NCBI GenBank assembly: GCA_934394815.1
Contig: CAKRRD010000002.1
Span: 82,473 to 146,472, forward strand
Length of the DNA stretch: 64,000 nt
Origin: an uncultured Acetatifactor sp.
GTDB lineage: Bacteria > Bacillota > Clostridia > Lachnospirales > Lachnospiraceae
Reading direction: 5' to 3'
The stretch's first letter is position 1. Every line of letters starts with the position of its first letter. Positions 25,518 through 35,135 of this stretch are shown piece after piece. The notes beneath the pieces are model-generated. The model was not told the origin of the DNA. It did not search any database and worked only from the letters and a program-made list of their open reading frames with translations. Made by a program: the position numbers and the translations under genes.

Positions 25518-25552
25518 GGGTACAGAGATGGTTTTTCCACCTCTGTACCCTC
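25518..25552 (-). terminator. Probable terminator of the flotillin gene
   Basis: GGGTACAGAG and CTCTGTACCC arms with a GG/CC inner pairing, then TTGTGTTTTT in the minus direction, about 33 bp past the flotillin stop. The GGGTA arm also resembles the repeat units next to it. Confidence 0.6.
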
Positions 25553-25584
25553 AGTTTATGACATTACATCATTTATCGCAAGTA

Positions 25585-27189
25585 TTATTCCGGCTTTACC
25601 TCATGATAATCTGCATTCGCGGTAGATCTGGTCTCATCGGCCTTTGCCGTGCCTGCGGTCTCTTTGGAGAAACCTTTTGCCAGCATCTCATTGATGTCCA
25701 GTCCGGTGGATTCTTTGATGCCATCGGTAACCTGGGTCACGGTGGTCATGATATCACCGGCCAGTTTGCTGGAGTCGCCGCCGAACATCTTGATGGAATC
25801 TACATTCATATAGCCCTTGGCCACAGCCTCTGCGATCTTGGGCAACTGCTCGAAATATACCTTCAAGGTATCCAGTTCCATCTGCTGTCTTGCAGCGTCG
25901 CCGTACTGTTTCATAGCTTCCGCTTTTTTCAGAATACCGGCTGCCTCTGCCTCTGCTTTAGCCTGAATGGCTTCTGCTTCCGCTTTACCTTTGGCTGCTA
26001 CGGCTGCTGCCTCTGCCAGTCCTGCTGCCTTGACTGCCTCGGCCGCCTGCTCCTTGGCGAATCTCTCCGCCTCGGATTTTGCCTTTTCTGCTTCTGCCTG
26101 TCTCTGGATCTCGAAAAGTTCGGCTTCCGCTCTCTTCTGTCTCTCGTACTGTTCGGCATCTGCCTTCTGTTGTGCCGCGTATTTATTTGCTTCTGCGGTC
26201 TTCTTGACCTCAGCCTCCAGAGCCTTCTCCTTGATGGATACTTCTCTTTCCTTTAACTCCAGTTCCTTCTCCTGACGGGCCAGGTTCGCATTTGCCGTGG
26301 TGATCTCCACGGTCTTACGCTGTTCCTCTTCCTGGATCTTGTAAGCGGCATCTGCCTCCGCCTTCTTGATATCGGATTCCTTCTTCAGTTCCGCTTTCTT
26401 GATGGCCAGTTCGGTCTGCTTCTGGGCAATCTCGGTCTCTGCGATGACCTGCGCATCGTTGGCATCCTTCTGGGCCTGTGCTCTGGCGATGGCCACATCT
26501 CTGTCCGCCTGTGCCTTTGCCACGGAAGCATCCTTCTGGATCTGGGACATGTTATCCTGTCCCAGAGCAGTGATCAGGTTGTTCTCATCCTCGATCTTCT
26601 GGATGTTACAGGACTCTATCCAGATACCCAGGGCATTCATATCCTTCTGGGCTTTCGCCTGTACCTCGTCACCGAACGTCTTACGGTCGTTGCACAGTTC
26701 CTTCAGGCACTGGGTACCGATGATCTCACGCATGTTACCCTGTAAGGAATCGGTCAGAGCGTCACGGATCTGATCCTCATTCATGTTCAGGAAGTTCTTC
26801 ATGGCTGCGTTCGCCATCTCCGTGGTGATTCTCTTGTTCGAATCGGCGCCTGCCACAATTTCCCCTTTGGCATTCACGGTGACATCTCTCTGGGTCAGGA
26901 CTCTGACCTTTGCCACGGCATCAATGTCCACACCGATGAAATCTTTGGTAGGTATGTAACCGTTGGTCTTGATGTCGATACTGATCTGTTTTAAGATCAG
27001 TTCATCCTTCTTCTCCAGAAAAGGAATCTTGATGCCCGCCCGGCCGATCAGGACCTTCGGCTCTCTCTTGATACCGGAAATAATGTAGGCCTTATTCGGT
27101 GAAGCCTTCACATAGCCGGATGCCAGAACCGCCAGAATGGCAATGACAAGTACCACGATTGCAATAATACCAATGTTTAATTCTCCCAT
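25585..27189 (-). CDS. floT: Flotillin-like SPFH membrane scaffold protein
   Basis: 534 residues. One N-terminal membrane segment (IGIIAIVVLVIAILAVLASGYV), then an SPFH/band-7 domain (about 28-220; VLIGRAGIKIPFLEKKDEL, KVRVLTQRDVTVN) and a long Ala/Glu/Lys coiled coil (about 220-440) with the heptad pattern of flotillins, ending in a domain with IMTTVTQVTDGIKESTGLDINEML. Such proteins organise membrane microdomains and affect fluidity. Upstream gap (27190-27381) probably holds its promoter; it stands alone, with no NfeD-type partner next to it. Confidence 0.92.
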   Translation of the reverse strand: MGELNIGIIAIVVLVIAILAVLASGYVKASPNKAYIISGIKREPKVLIGRAGIKIPFLEKKDELILKQISIDIKTNGYIPTKDFIGVDIDAVAKVRVLTQRDVTVNAKGEIVAGADSNKRITTEMANAAMKNFLNMNEDQIRDALTDSLQGNMREIIGTQCLKELCNDRKTFGDEVQAKAQKDMNALGIWIESCNIQKIEDENNLITALGQDNMSQIQKDASVAKAQADRDVAIARAQAQKDANDAQVIAETEIAQKQTELAIKKAELKKESDIKKAEADAAYKIQEEEQRKTVEITTANANLARQEKELELKEREVSIKEKALEAEVKKTAEANKYAAQQKADAEQYERQKRAEAELFEIQRQAEAEKAKSEAERFAKEQAAEAVKAAGLAEAAAVAAKGKAEAEAIQAKAEAEAAGILKKAEAMKQYGDAARQQMELDTLKVYFEQLPKIAEAVAKGYMNVDSIKMFGGDSSKLAGDIMTTVTQVTDGIKESTGLDINEMLAKGFSKETAGTAKADETRSTANADYHEVKPE

Positions 27190-27381
27190 ACGTACTCCCT
27201 CGTCTTTCTTTTGTATTTATAGTATGCTGTCCCCGGAAAAACAAATGTCTGCTTTCTGACTTTTTGTTTTCCGATGGAACCATCATATCATATAACCCCT
27301 ATGACGAACAGTAGAATCTTGTTATTTTTATAACATGGTATTGTTGCAAAAAATGCACGATATCGGATAGCAGCTTTTTTA

Positions 27382-28506
27382 CTACCGGCATTTCTTCAGA
27401 TATTCCATGAAGTTCTGCTTATTCTCCAGCGCGGTGGTGGTGGGTCTGCCGAGGTCGTCTCTGGCGCCGATGCCGCATTTTACCTCGATAAAGGTCAGGG
27501 ACGTTCTCTCCTTTGCCGCGGCCAGTTCTCTGTCCAGTTCCTCGTAGGTGGCGGCGGATACGGCATGGGGATAGCCGCAGGCTGCGGCGATGGCTGCGAG
27601 ATCGATTTTGGCGGCTACGGTGGGCATGCCGCCGACGGTCTCATGGGCACCGTTGTTGATGACGATGTGTACCATATTTTCCGGAGCCGTGCTGCCCAGT
27701 ACGGCCATGGAGCCCATGTGCATCAGTACGGCGCCGTCACCGTCCACGCACCATACTTTTGTGCCCGGCTTCTGGACCGCCACGCCCAGCGCGATACTGC
27801 TGCTGTGTCCCATGGAACCGACGGTAAGGAAATCGTACTTGTGGCTCTGACCGTTGTGTTCTCTGATCTCGAACAGTTCCCTGCTGGCTTTGCCGGTGGT
27901 GCTGATGATCGGATCCTGTCCGGCGGCCTGTACGATGTGGCGGATGATCTCCTCCCGGATCATGGGATTGTCATTGCGGTACTCCACCTTTTCGCCGTAG
28001 GTGAGTGCCCCCTTGCGGATAACGAAGGCCACATCCTTCCCCTGTTCCAGTATCCCCCGGAACTCCTGCATGGCCTGCGCCGCCTCTTCTTCCGTGGTGT
28101 CCTTACTGATGACAAAATAACGGATGTCCATGTCCTCCAGCAATTTCAGGGTCACTTCTCCCTGATAGATATGCTGGGGTTCGTCGTGGATTCCCGGCTC
28201 TCCGCGCCAGCCGACGACGAAGATCATGGGGATGGCATAGACTTTATCGTTCAGCAGAGAGGCCACGGGGTTGATGATATTGCCCTCGCCGCTGTTCTGC
28301 ATATAAACGACCGGGACTTTTCCGGTGGCCAGATGGTAGCCTGCCGCCAATGCGGTACAGTTTCCCTCATTGGCCGCGATGACATGATGCTTCGGGTCGA
28401 TGCCGTAGGTATGCATCAGGTAATTGCAGAGGGCCTTCAGCTGGGAATCCGGCACGCCGGTATAAAAATCCGCATTTAAAATTTGTGCAAAATGTTCTGC
28501 TTTCAT
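27382..28506 (-). CDS. aepY: Phosphonopyruvate decarboxylase
   Basis: 374-residue ThDP enzyme converting phosphonopyruvate to phosphonoacetaldehyde, the step that drives phosphonate synthesis forward. N-terminal half FYTGVPDSQLKALCNYL, AANEGNCTALAAGYHLATGK (ThDP-activating Glu) and GWRGEPGIHDEPQH; C-terminal half GSMGHSSSIALGVA and the ThDP/Mg motif CVDGDGAVLMHMG...NNGAHETVGG. It follows aepX by 22 bp with RBS GAAGGAG, in the order aepZ-aepX-aepY. Full family length. Confidence 0.95.
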   Translation of the reverse strand: MKAEHFAQILNADFYTGVPDSQLKALCNYLMHTYGIDPKHHVIAANEGNCTALAAGYHLATGKVPVVYMQNSGEGNIINPVASLLNDKVYAIPMIFVVGWRGEPGIHDEPQHIYQGEVTLKLLEDMDIRYFVISKDTTEEEAAQAMQEFRGILEQGKDVAFVIRKGALTYGEKVEYRNDNPMIREEIIRHIVQAAGQDPIISTTGKASRELFEIREHNGQSHKYDFLTVGSMGHSSSIALGVAVQKPGTKVWCVDGDGAVLMHMGSMAVLGSTAPENMVHIVINNGAHETVGGMPTVAAKIDLAAIAAACGYPHAVSAATYEELDRELAAAKERTSLTFIEVKCGIGARDDLGRPTTTALENKQNFMEYLKKCR

Positions 28507-28528
28507 GAATATACTCCTTCCCCGGCAG

Positions 28529-29824
28529 TCAGATCTCGTCGATCAATGTGATAATGTCCTTAATGGGCATCAGCCTGCTGTCCACTTCCTGTGCTCTGTG
28601 GTATCGTAAAATGTCCTCGGCGGTCTGCTGCATGGCTGGAAAAGCGCTTCGGGTCAGCTGGTTCGCATAGATGACGATATTGACGCCATGCGCGGCCAGT
28701 TCATTCTCTGTAATGCTGTTAAAGGAAGACGGCACCACGACAATGGGGGTCTTCGGATCCTCCGCCCGGAATCGGTCACAGAATTCCAGAATCTCATCCG
28801 GAGATTTCTTCCGGCTGTGGATCATAATGCCGTCCGCACCCGCTGCCACGAAGGCTCTGGCACGCTCCAGCGCATCCTCCATGCCCCGCTCCAAAATCAG
28901 GCTTTCGATTCTGGCAATGATCATGAAATCATCTGTCAGCTGTGCCTTTTTCCCGGCAGCGATCTTGGCACTGAAATTCTCGATGCTGTCCTGGGTCTGC
29001 GCCACTTCGTTTCCAAAAAGGGAATTTTTCTTAAGGCCGGTCTTGTCCTCGATGATAATGGCGGAAACTCCCATTTTTTCCAGTGTCCGCACGGTGTAGA
29101 CAAAATGCTCCGTCAGTCCGCCGGTATCTCCGTCGAAAATAATGGGCTTGGTAGTCACTTCCGTCACATCGTCGATGGTACGGAACCGGGAGGTCATATC
29201 CACCAGTTCAATATCCGGCTTGCCCTTGGCCGTGGAATCGCACAGGGAACTGATCCACATGGCATCGAACTGATCCAGTTCGCCGTCATGCTCCACAATG
29301 GTCTTCTCCGCGATCAGACCCGTCAGTCCACTGTGTACTTCCAACGCCTTGACAATGGGACGGATCTCGATCAGCTGACGCAGACGTTTTCTGCGGTATT
29401 CCGGCATGGCCAGCTTTTCCTTTATCTTCGTATCGATCCTTTTAACCTCTTCATTATAGGTATAGGGTACATCCACAATCTCCCCGCCGTAAGCGGACAG
29501 CAGCTTCTCCACGTTGTCCCGGATTGCTTTCAGGGGGCCATCCATCCAGTTATCCCCGTGGATCACATAGTCGGGATGCAGTTCCTCGATGACCTTGTCA
29601 TACATGACGTCATCCTGCGCCACCACATTGCTGACTTCGGGAATCTCCCTGACCAGCTGCATGCGCTCCTCAAAGCTGAGGGTGGGAAAACGGTTAAAAC
29701 GGATCATGGCCTCGTCGCTTAAGACACCGATGGTCAGTTCCCCGTATTTTCTGGCTTCTCTGATAATATTACGGTGTCCCTCATGAATGACATCCGTGCA
29801 GAAACAGGTATATACTCGCTTCAT
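28529..29824 (-). CDS. aepX: Phosphoenolpyruvate mutase with N-terminal nucleotidyltransferase domain
   Basis: 431 residues. Residues 1-130 are a cytidylyltransferase-like domain (CTDVIHEGHRNIIREA with the HxGH motif; HPDYVIHGDNW), and 140-431 a PEP mutase of the isocitrate lyase superfamily with the diagnostic EDKTGLKKNSL and FDGDTGG motifs. The mutase makes phosphonopyruvate from PEP, the entry to nearly all natural C-P compounds. Fusions to a CTP-transferase domain are known and suggest that the product is later cytidylylated. RBS GAGGAATTGAG before ATG; second gene of the operon. Confidence 0.95.
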   Translation of the reverse strand: MKRVYTCFCTDVIHEGHRNIIREARKYGELTIGVLSDEAMIRFNRFPTLSFEERMQLVREIPEVSNVVAQDDVMYDKVIEELHPDYVIHGDNWMDGPLKAIRDNVEKLLSAYGGEIVDVPYTYNEEVKRIDTKIKEKLAMPEYRRKRLRQLIEIRPIVKALEVHSGLTGLIAEKTIVEHDGELDQFDAMWISSLCDSTAKGKPDIELVDMTSRFRTIDDVTEVTTKPIIFDGDTGGLTEHFVYTVRTLEKMGVSAIIIEDKTGLKKNSLFGNEVAQTQDSIENFSAKIAAGKKAQLTDDFMIIARIESLILERGMEDALERARAFVAAGADGIMIHSRKKSPDEILEFCDRFRAEDPKTPIVVVPSSFNSITENELAAHGVNIVIYANQLTRSAFPAMQQTAEDILRYHRAQEVDSRLMPIKDIITLIDEI

Positions 29825-29905
29825 CTCAATTCCTCATTCCCTTCCACAATCTGCAGGCCTTGTGCCCGTGGCGCAAAGCCATGTGAAAAATTTTATTTTA
29901 CGCTG

Positions 29906-31054
29906 CTAATTCTCATATTTTGCCGGAATCTGGATCTTATTTGCTTCCAGCGCTTCCCCAAACACCTTGAAAAAGGCTTCAATATCCGGCCGGTCAATGG
30001 CTCCCAGCGCACACAACCGGAACGTATTGGTGGTGGAAATCTTGCCGGGATAAATGGTAAATCCCCGCTCATAACAGTAATCATGCACCTTCTCAAAATC
30101 CCAGTTAGGATCATCGGGATACCTCACGGACACCACCAGTCCCGACTGCCACTCTCTGCGGATCACATCCCTAAATCCCAGTGCATCCAGTCCCTCGTGA
30201 ATAGCCTCGAAGACTCTCGTATGTCTCTCCCACTTGGCTTTCTCACCCTCTGCCCAGTATTCCTTCAGCGCCTGGATCGTGGCATAGATCGTCTGTACCG
30301 GCGGTGTGAAATGCATTTCTCCCGTCCTCTGGAAAAAGTCATACTGCTGATACAGGTTGCAGTAATAGGAACGCTTCGGATAGTCCTTTGATGCCTCCAG
30401 AACCGCCCGGCTGCCTACCACAAAAGAAAGTCCCGTCATGGCCATCAGTCCCTTCTGGGCAGAAGCCATGCAGAAATCGATGTTGTCTTCTTCGATATTT
30501 ATGGGACGCATGGCATAGGTGGAAGTGGTATCCACGGTAAAGGTGGCATGATATTTATGGGCCAGCGCGCCGATCTCCCGGATGGGATTGAGGATGCCGG
30601 TACCGGTCTCGTTGTGGGTAGTATGTACCAGAGCGATGTCCGGATTCTCTTTCAGTGTCTGCTCCACTTTTTCCAGGTCGGGCAGTTCATCCACCGGGAA
30701 TTTCAGGTCAATATAAGGCAATCCATAATACTGGCATACTTCCACCGCCCTGGTGCTGTAGGCTCCGTTGTCCACTACCAGCACCCTGCCGCCTGCAGGG
30801 AGCAGGGAACTGATGCAGGCATCGATATTGATGGTGCCGGAACCGCAGAACAGGACACTTGTATACTTTTCCAAGTCTCCATGCACGATTTTTACAAGAT
30901 CTTCTCTGAGACCTTTCATCAATCCTCCGAATTCTTTCTCTCTGGGGCAGATATCCGGTACGACCTGTGCATATTTTACGGTATCCGTCGTGGTAGACGG
31001 TCCGGGATTCAACAGAATATTTCTTTTGACCGGTGTTTGCAACAGTTGTTCCAT
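29906..31054 (-). CDS. aepZ: 2-aminoethylphosphonate-pyruvate transaminase
   Basis: 382-residue class V aminotransferase, PhnW/AepZ type. Marks: NILLNPGPSTTTDTVKYAQ, CGSGTINIDACISS, HTTHNETGTGILNP, VDTTSTYAMRP and SAQKGLMAMTGLSF with the PLP lysine. It interconverts phosphonoacetaldehyde and 2-aminoethylphosphonate; next to aepX and aepY it must act in synthesis rather than breakdown. Start is ATG at 31054 behind AAAAGGAGGAATCCC; the upstream in-frame start at 31078 overlaps that RBS. First gene of the three-gene operon, downstream of a terminator at 31157-31195. Confidence 0.94.
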   Translation of the reverse strand: MEQLLQTPVKRNILLNPGPSTTTDTVKYAQVVPDICPREKEFGGLMKGLREDLVKIVHGDLEKYTSVLFCGSGTINIDACISSLLPAGGRVLVVDNGAYSTRAVEVCQYYGLPYIDLKFPVDELPDLEKVEQTLKENPDIALVHTTHNETGTGILNPIREIGALAHKYHATFTVDTTSTYAMRPINIEEDNIDFCMASAQKGLMAMTGLSFVVGSRAVLEASKDYPKRSYYCNLYQQYDFFQRTGEMHFTPPVQTIYATIQALKEYWAEGEKAKWERHTRVFEAIHEGLDALGFRDVIRREWQSGLVVSVRYPDDPNWDFEKVHDYCYERGFTIYPGKISTTNTFRLCALGAIDRPDIEAFFKVFGEALEANKIQIPAKYEN

Positions 31055-31156
31055 TATGGGATTCCTCCTTTTGTTCACGTTTTTTCAATCGTTCATTTAT
31101 GTAGGATATGTTTGAATTATTTGAACGGTTTCCATAGGTTTTCGGCTAAAATAAGT

Positions 31157-31195
31157 ACACAAAATGTCTGCGTTCGATTCGCAGACACTTTGTGT
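31157..31195 (-). terminator. Terminator after the nucleotidyltransferase gene
   Basis: ACACAAAGTGTCTGCG and CGCAGACATTTTGTGT arms pair over 16 bp (with a wobble) around a 7-nt loop; a modest ACTTATTTT tract follows. It separates the metA-nucleotidyltransferase unit from aepZ. Confidence 0.75.
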
Positions 31196-31248
31196 TAAAT
31201 ATGAACATATCATAATACCATTCGTGCAAAATGGCAATACTTATTTTT

Positions 31249-32145
31249 TTAAACATCATAGGTCTTGTCGATGGCCTTCAGTTCCCGGAAGGTATCGATC
31301 TCGATGATGTCGTCTTCCCTGCATTCCCTCACTTCTACTTTATAATGCTTCTGGCAGAATACCAGAGGCACCTGCTCCCAGTAGCGCTCCTTGCCGCCGG
31401 GCTGTTCATAGGTCGTCTTGATATCATCCGACAGCTTGTGGCCATCCTCTTCGTTCCAGTAGGAGATTCCTACCATCTGCCAGCAGTCCAGGCCGCCGAC
31501 TTTTTCCTCTACAATAATGCCGTCCTTTACCTTGAAGCACCAGTCATCGGTTCTGTCCTTTTGGATTGCCAGAAAGTCAGAAGTATAATGATACCTGGTA
31601 ATGATCTTCGGGTTGGAGATCAGAAGATCTGCCTCGAAGACATAGGCATTGGAGAGCATGTATCTGGCCACCATGGCGGATGAAATGTTGTTAGCCTCAT
31701 TGTAGACCGGATTTTCCAGAAATTTGATCATGGGATATTTATACAGCAGCTGGTCGAACTGCTCTGCCAGATACCCCCGGACAATGTATATCTCATTGAT
31801 GCCGGCTTCCAGGCAGGCGTCGATCAGACCGTCAATGATACGCTGTCCGTGTACCCGCACCAGAGGCTTCGGCGTATTGAAGGTAATGGGTACCAGTCTG
31901 CTGCCGAAGCCGGCGGCAATGAAAATGGCACGTTTGGCGCGGTAAGGCTCCAGCGCGGAGATTCCAGCGTTCGTGATCTCTCCGTCTGCCACATACTGTA
32001 ACTCGGTCAGTTCCTGCATGACACGGTTGACCGTTCCCAGGGAATGTCCGCTCTTCTCTCCCAGCTGTCTCTGGGAGAAAGCGCTTTTTTCTTCTGCCAG
32101 TATGGCTAAAATATCGAATTGTTTTCTCGTCAGTGTCTGATTCAT
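31249..32145 (-). CDS. Winged-helix / LicC-PntC-like nucleotidyltransferase fusion
   Basis: 298 residues. Residues 1-70 form a MarR-like winged helix (TRKQFDILAILAEEKSAFSQRQLGEKSGHSLGTVNRVMQEL); the rest is a sugar-phosphate-type nucleotidyltransferase with FIAAGFGSRLVPITFNTPKPL, GYLAEQFDQLL, NPVYNEANNISS and VFEADLLI, as in LicC phosphocholine and PntC aminoethylphosphonate cytidylyltransferases. Standing next to the 2-aminoethylphosphonate operon, its substrate is plausibly that compound or phosphocholine; this is inference. ATG at 32145 has AGAAAGGAAG upstream. It lies 38 bp after metA and is probably cotranscribed with it. The DNA-binding domain might regulate the pathway genes. Confidence 0.85.
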   Translation of the reverse strand: MNQTLTRKQFDILAILAEEKSAFSQRQLGEKSGHSLGTVNRVMQELTELQYVADGEITNAGISALEPYRAKRAIFIAAGFGSRLVPITFNTPKPLVRVHGQRIIDGLIDACLEAGINEIYIVRGYLAEQFDQLLYKYPMIKFLENPVYNEANNISSAMVARYMLSNAYVFEADLLISNPKIITRYHYTSDFLAIQKDRTDDWCFKVKDGIIVEEKVGGLDCWQMVGISYWNEEDGHKLSDDIKTTYEQPGGKERYWEQVPLVFCQKHYKVEVRECREDDIIEIDTFRELKAIDKTYDV

Positions 32146-32183
32146 CCTGCGCTTCCTTTCTGTTTTTCCTTCCTGTTTCCGGC

Positions 32184-33101
32184 CTATTGGATCTGGGCAA
32201 GATCGTAAGGAGTTGCCTGATATACATAGTAATTCAGCCAGTTGCTGTAGAGATTGTTGCAATGGGACCGCCACTGTAACAGAGGTCTCTGCTGTGGATC
32301 ATCCTCCGGATAATAATTGTAGGGGATCTGGATGGGCAGTCCCTTGTCCAGATCTCTGTGATACTCGTTGTTCAGGGTATAGCGGTCATACTCCGGATGC
32401 CCCGTCACGAAGATCTTCCGGCCTTCTTCGGCGATGGCCAGGAATACTCCGGCCTTCTCGGATTCCGCCAGAATGGTCAGTTCCTTACAGGCATGGATGG
32501 CCTCGGAGGGTGTCTCGGTATGACGGCTGTGAGGTGCCATGAAAATATCGTCAAAGCCCCGCACCAGCGGCACCTTCCGGTTGGACACCTTATGGGCGTA
32601 GACGCCGAACAGTTTCTGGGACAGCTGTCTCTTATTGATGCCGTAATAATGATAAAATCCCGCCTGGGCCGCCCAACAGATATGCAGGGTGGAGGTTACA
32701 TGGGTCTCCGCCCAGTCGAAAATCTTACAGGTCTCCTCCCAATAGTCCACTTCCTCAAAAGTGATATCCTCCACCGGCGCCCCGGTGACGATCAGGCCGT
32801 CGAATCTGCGGTCCCTGATCTCATCGAAGGTGGTGTAGAATTTATTCAGATGGCTGGCCGGCGTGTTCAGCGACACATGGGTCTTGGTGTTCATGAAAGT
32901 CACATCCACCTGCAGCGGCGTATTGGATAATGCACGCAGCAGCTGTAACTCCGTATCCTGCTTCACCGGCATGTTGTTTAAGATCAGCACCTGCAGCGGA
33001 CGCATATCCTGATGCACTGCACGGAATTCATCCATGACGAATATATTTTCATTTTCCAGTATCTCTTTGGCAGGCAGATCATTTTGTGTTTTGATAGGCA
33101 T
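32184..33101 (-). CDS. metAA: Homoserine O-acetyltransferase (MetA type)
   Basis: 305 residues of full MetA length. Motifs: VLILNNMPVKQDTELQLLRALSN, VTGAPVEDITFEEVDYW, HICWAAQAG with the catalytic Cys, APHSRHTE and VTGHPEYDRYTL. The residue after TGAPV is Glu, the known determinant for acetyl-CoA use (Gly in succinyl-CoA enzymes). It makes O-acetylhomoserine, the substrate of the enzyme at 1059-2198. RBS GGAGGAAAATAAA before ATG, 24 bp after ligA. Confidence 0.94.
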   Translation of the reverse strand: MPIKTQNDLPAKEILENENIFVMDEFRAVHQDMRPLQVLILNNMPVKQDTELQLLRALSNTPLQVDVTFMNTKTHVSLNTPASHLNKFYTTFDEIRDRRFDGLIVTGAPVEDITFEEVDYWEETCKIFDWAETHVTSTLHICWAAQAGFYHYYGINKRQLSQKLFGVYAHKVSNRKVPLVRGFDDIFMAPHSRHTETPSEAIHACKELTILAESEKAGVFLAIAEEGRKIFVTGHPEYDRYTLNNEYHRDLDKGLPIQIPYNYYPEDDPQQRPLLQWRSHCNNLYSNWLNYYVYQATPYDLAQIQ

Positions 33102-33125
33102 TTTATTTTCCTCCGGGTACTTTGT

Positions 33126-35099
33126 TTATTCCTCGTAAGGGATATTATAGGTGTTCAGGAATTCCTCTTCTGTCAGAATGGGAACCTGCAATTCCTTGGC
33201 TTTCTTATTCTTGGAGGAAGTCGAGGCGATGTCGTTGTTGATAAGGCAGGTGGTCTTGCCGGTGACGCTGCCGGTCACCTTGCCGCCCTTCTCCTCGATG
33301 ACTTCCTTTAAGTCATTACGGCTGGCATAATGGTTCAGGCTTCCCGTTACCACGAAGGTCAGACCGGCTAATGTCTGGCTGTTCTCATCGATCCGGGGAG
33401 CCTCTATGGTGAGGATTTCCTTTAGGTGGGTCATCTTTTCGATGTTCACCGGATCTCTCATATAGTCCACAAACGCAGACGCAATCACTTCTCCCACGCC
33501 GGGGATGGCACTTAAGGTCTCCACATCCGCCGTCTCCATCCGTTCCAGATCGTAGTTAAAATAACGGCACAGCATCCTGGCATTGGCCACACCGATATTT
33601 GCGATACCCAGGCCGTAGATCAGCCGTGGCAGCGTGGTATGGCGTGCGGTCTCGATGCTATCCATCATATTCTGATAGGATTTCTCTCCAAAGCCCTCCA
33701 TTTCGGTAATGACCTCTTTGTAGCGGTCCAACCGGAACAGATCCGCATATTCATGGATAAAGCCCTGATCGATCAGCTTCTCCAGCGTGGCCTCGGAGAG
33801 ACCGTCGATGTTCAGCGCATCCCTGCTGACAAACAGGGTGTAGGCCTTGATCTCCTTGGCCGGGCATTTTTCATTGGTGCAGTACAGGGACTGCACTTCG
33901 TTCATCTGGCGGATTTCGGTAGGCTGTCCACAGACCGGACATACCTTCGGAATCTCCACATTGTCGCTGCCGGTCAGATTTTCCGCGATCTGAGGAATGA
34001 TCATATTGGCCTTGTAGACCGTGATGTGGTCACCGATTCCCAGACGAAGCCCCCGCAGAATGCTGATATTATGCACGGAAGCACGGCTGACCGTAGTGCC
34101 TTCCAGTTCCACCGGTTCGAAGATGGCCACAGGATTGATCAGTCCGGTACGGCTGGCGCTCCACTCGATCTCTTTTAATGTGGTCTCCCGCAGCTCGTCC
34201 GCCCATTTGAAGGCAATGGAATCTCTGGGGAATTTTGCCGTTCTTCCCAGGGACTGTCCGTAGCTGATGCTGTCATAGGTAAGTACCAGTCCGTCGGAAG
34301 GGATATCGTAGTGTTCGATCTTATGCTCAAAATCTTCGATAGCGGACAGGATATTCTCTTCCGTTACCGCCACATGCTCCACCACCGCAAATCCCTGTTC
34401 CTGCAAAAAGGCAAACTGGGCTGCCTTGGAATCGTGGAAATCCACGCCGTCCGCTTTCACTAACGTAAAGGCAAAGAACCGGACATTGCGCTTTGCCGTG
34501 ATCTCATTGTTAAGCTGCCTTACGGAGCCGCTGCACAGGTTGCGTGGATTCTTGTATTTGGCCTCCGCATCCGTGATCTGACTGTTAATCTTCTCGAAAT
34601 CACTGTAAGTGATTACCGCTTCTCCCCTGAGGATCAGTTCTCCGGTATAGGAAATATTCAACGGAAGATTCTTAAAAGTACGGGCGTTATTGGTAATGAC
34701 TTCGCCGATCTCGCCGTTTCCCCGGGTGACTGCTTTTGCAAGTTTTCCTTCACGATACGTCAGTACAATGGTAAGGCCGTCCAGTTTCCAGCTGAGAAGT
34801 GCAGGATTCCCCTGCAACCAGTCCCGCAGTTCTTCCCGGCTTTTGGTCTTGCCCAGAGACAGCATGGGGCTCTCATGACGCTCCTTGGGAAGCTCGTCCA
34901 CGGCTTCATAGCCCACCGTCACCGTGGGGCTGTCAGCCAGCGTAACACCTGTCTCTTTTTCAAGTTCCACCAGTTCGTCATAGAGCTTGTCATATTCATA
35001 GTTGCTCATGATCTCCCGGTCTTTGGCATAATAGCTTTCCGAAGCCGCATTCAGTTGTTGTACCAGATCTTTGATCCGGTCTATTTTGGAAGACTGCAT
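33126..35099 (-). CDS. ligA: NAD-dependent DNA ligase
   Basis: 657 residues. Adenylation domain with N-terminal Ia region (YYAKDREIMSNYEYDKLYDELVELE) and the KxDG lysine in SWKLDGLTI; OB fold (SVHNISILRGLRLGIGDHITVYKANMIIP); Cys4 zinc finger CPVCGQPT...CTNEKCPAKE; HhH repeats (RYGLGIANIGVANARML-like, LSAIPGVGEVIASAFV); C-terminal BRCT (TLAGLTFVVTGSLNHYASRNDLK). Seals nicks in replication and repair. Part of a run with rluF, rnhA and metA on the minus strand. Confidence 0.96.
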   Translation of the reverse strand: MQSSKIDRIKDLVQQLNAASESYYAKDREIMSNYEYDKLYDELVELEKETGVTLADSPTVTVGYEAVDELPKERHESPMLSLGKTKSREELRDWLQGNPALLSWKLDGLTIVLTYREGKLAKAVTRGNGEIGEVITNNARTFKNLPLNISYTGELILRGEAVITYSDFEKINSQITDAEAKYKNPRNLCSGSVRQLNNEITAKRNVRFFAFTLVKADGVDFHDSKAAQFAFLQEQGFAVVEHVAVTEENILSAIEDFEHKIEHYDIPSDGLVLTYDSISYGQSLGRTAKFPRDSIAFKWADELRETTLKEIEWSASRTGLINPVAIFEPVELEGTTVSRASVHNISILRGLRLGIGDHITVYKANMIIPQIAENLTGSDNVEIPKVCPVCGQPTEIRQMNEVQSLYCTNEKCPAKEIKAYTLFVSRDALNIDGLSEATLEKLIDQGFIHEYADLFRLDRYKEVITEMEGFGEKSYQNMMDSIETARHTTLPRLIYGLGIANIGVANARMLCRYFNYDLERMETADVETLSAIPGVGEVIASAFVDYMRDPVNIEKMTHLKEILTIEAPRIDENSQTLAGLTFVVTGSLNHYASRNDLKEVIEEKGGKVTGSVTGKTTCLINNDIASTSSKNKKAKELQVPILTEEEFLNTYNIPYEE

Positions 35100-35135
35100 C
35101 TTGTGTTCCTGCCTTTATTTATTTTCATTATGATT

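Noticed and set aside
24889-25561. Repeat proteins on either strand across the 51-bp array
   Set aside because: Several frames are open only because the period is a multiple of three; no RBS or signal supports them.
28688-29722. 344-codon plus-strand ORF
   Set aside because: Complementary to aepX, whose motifs are unambiguous.
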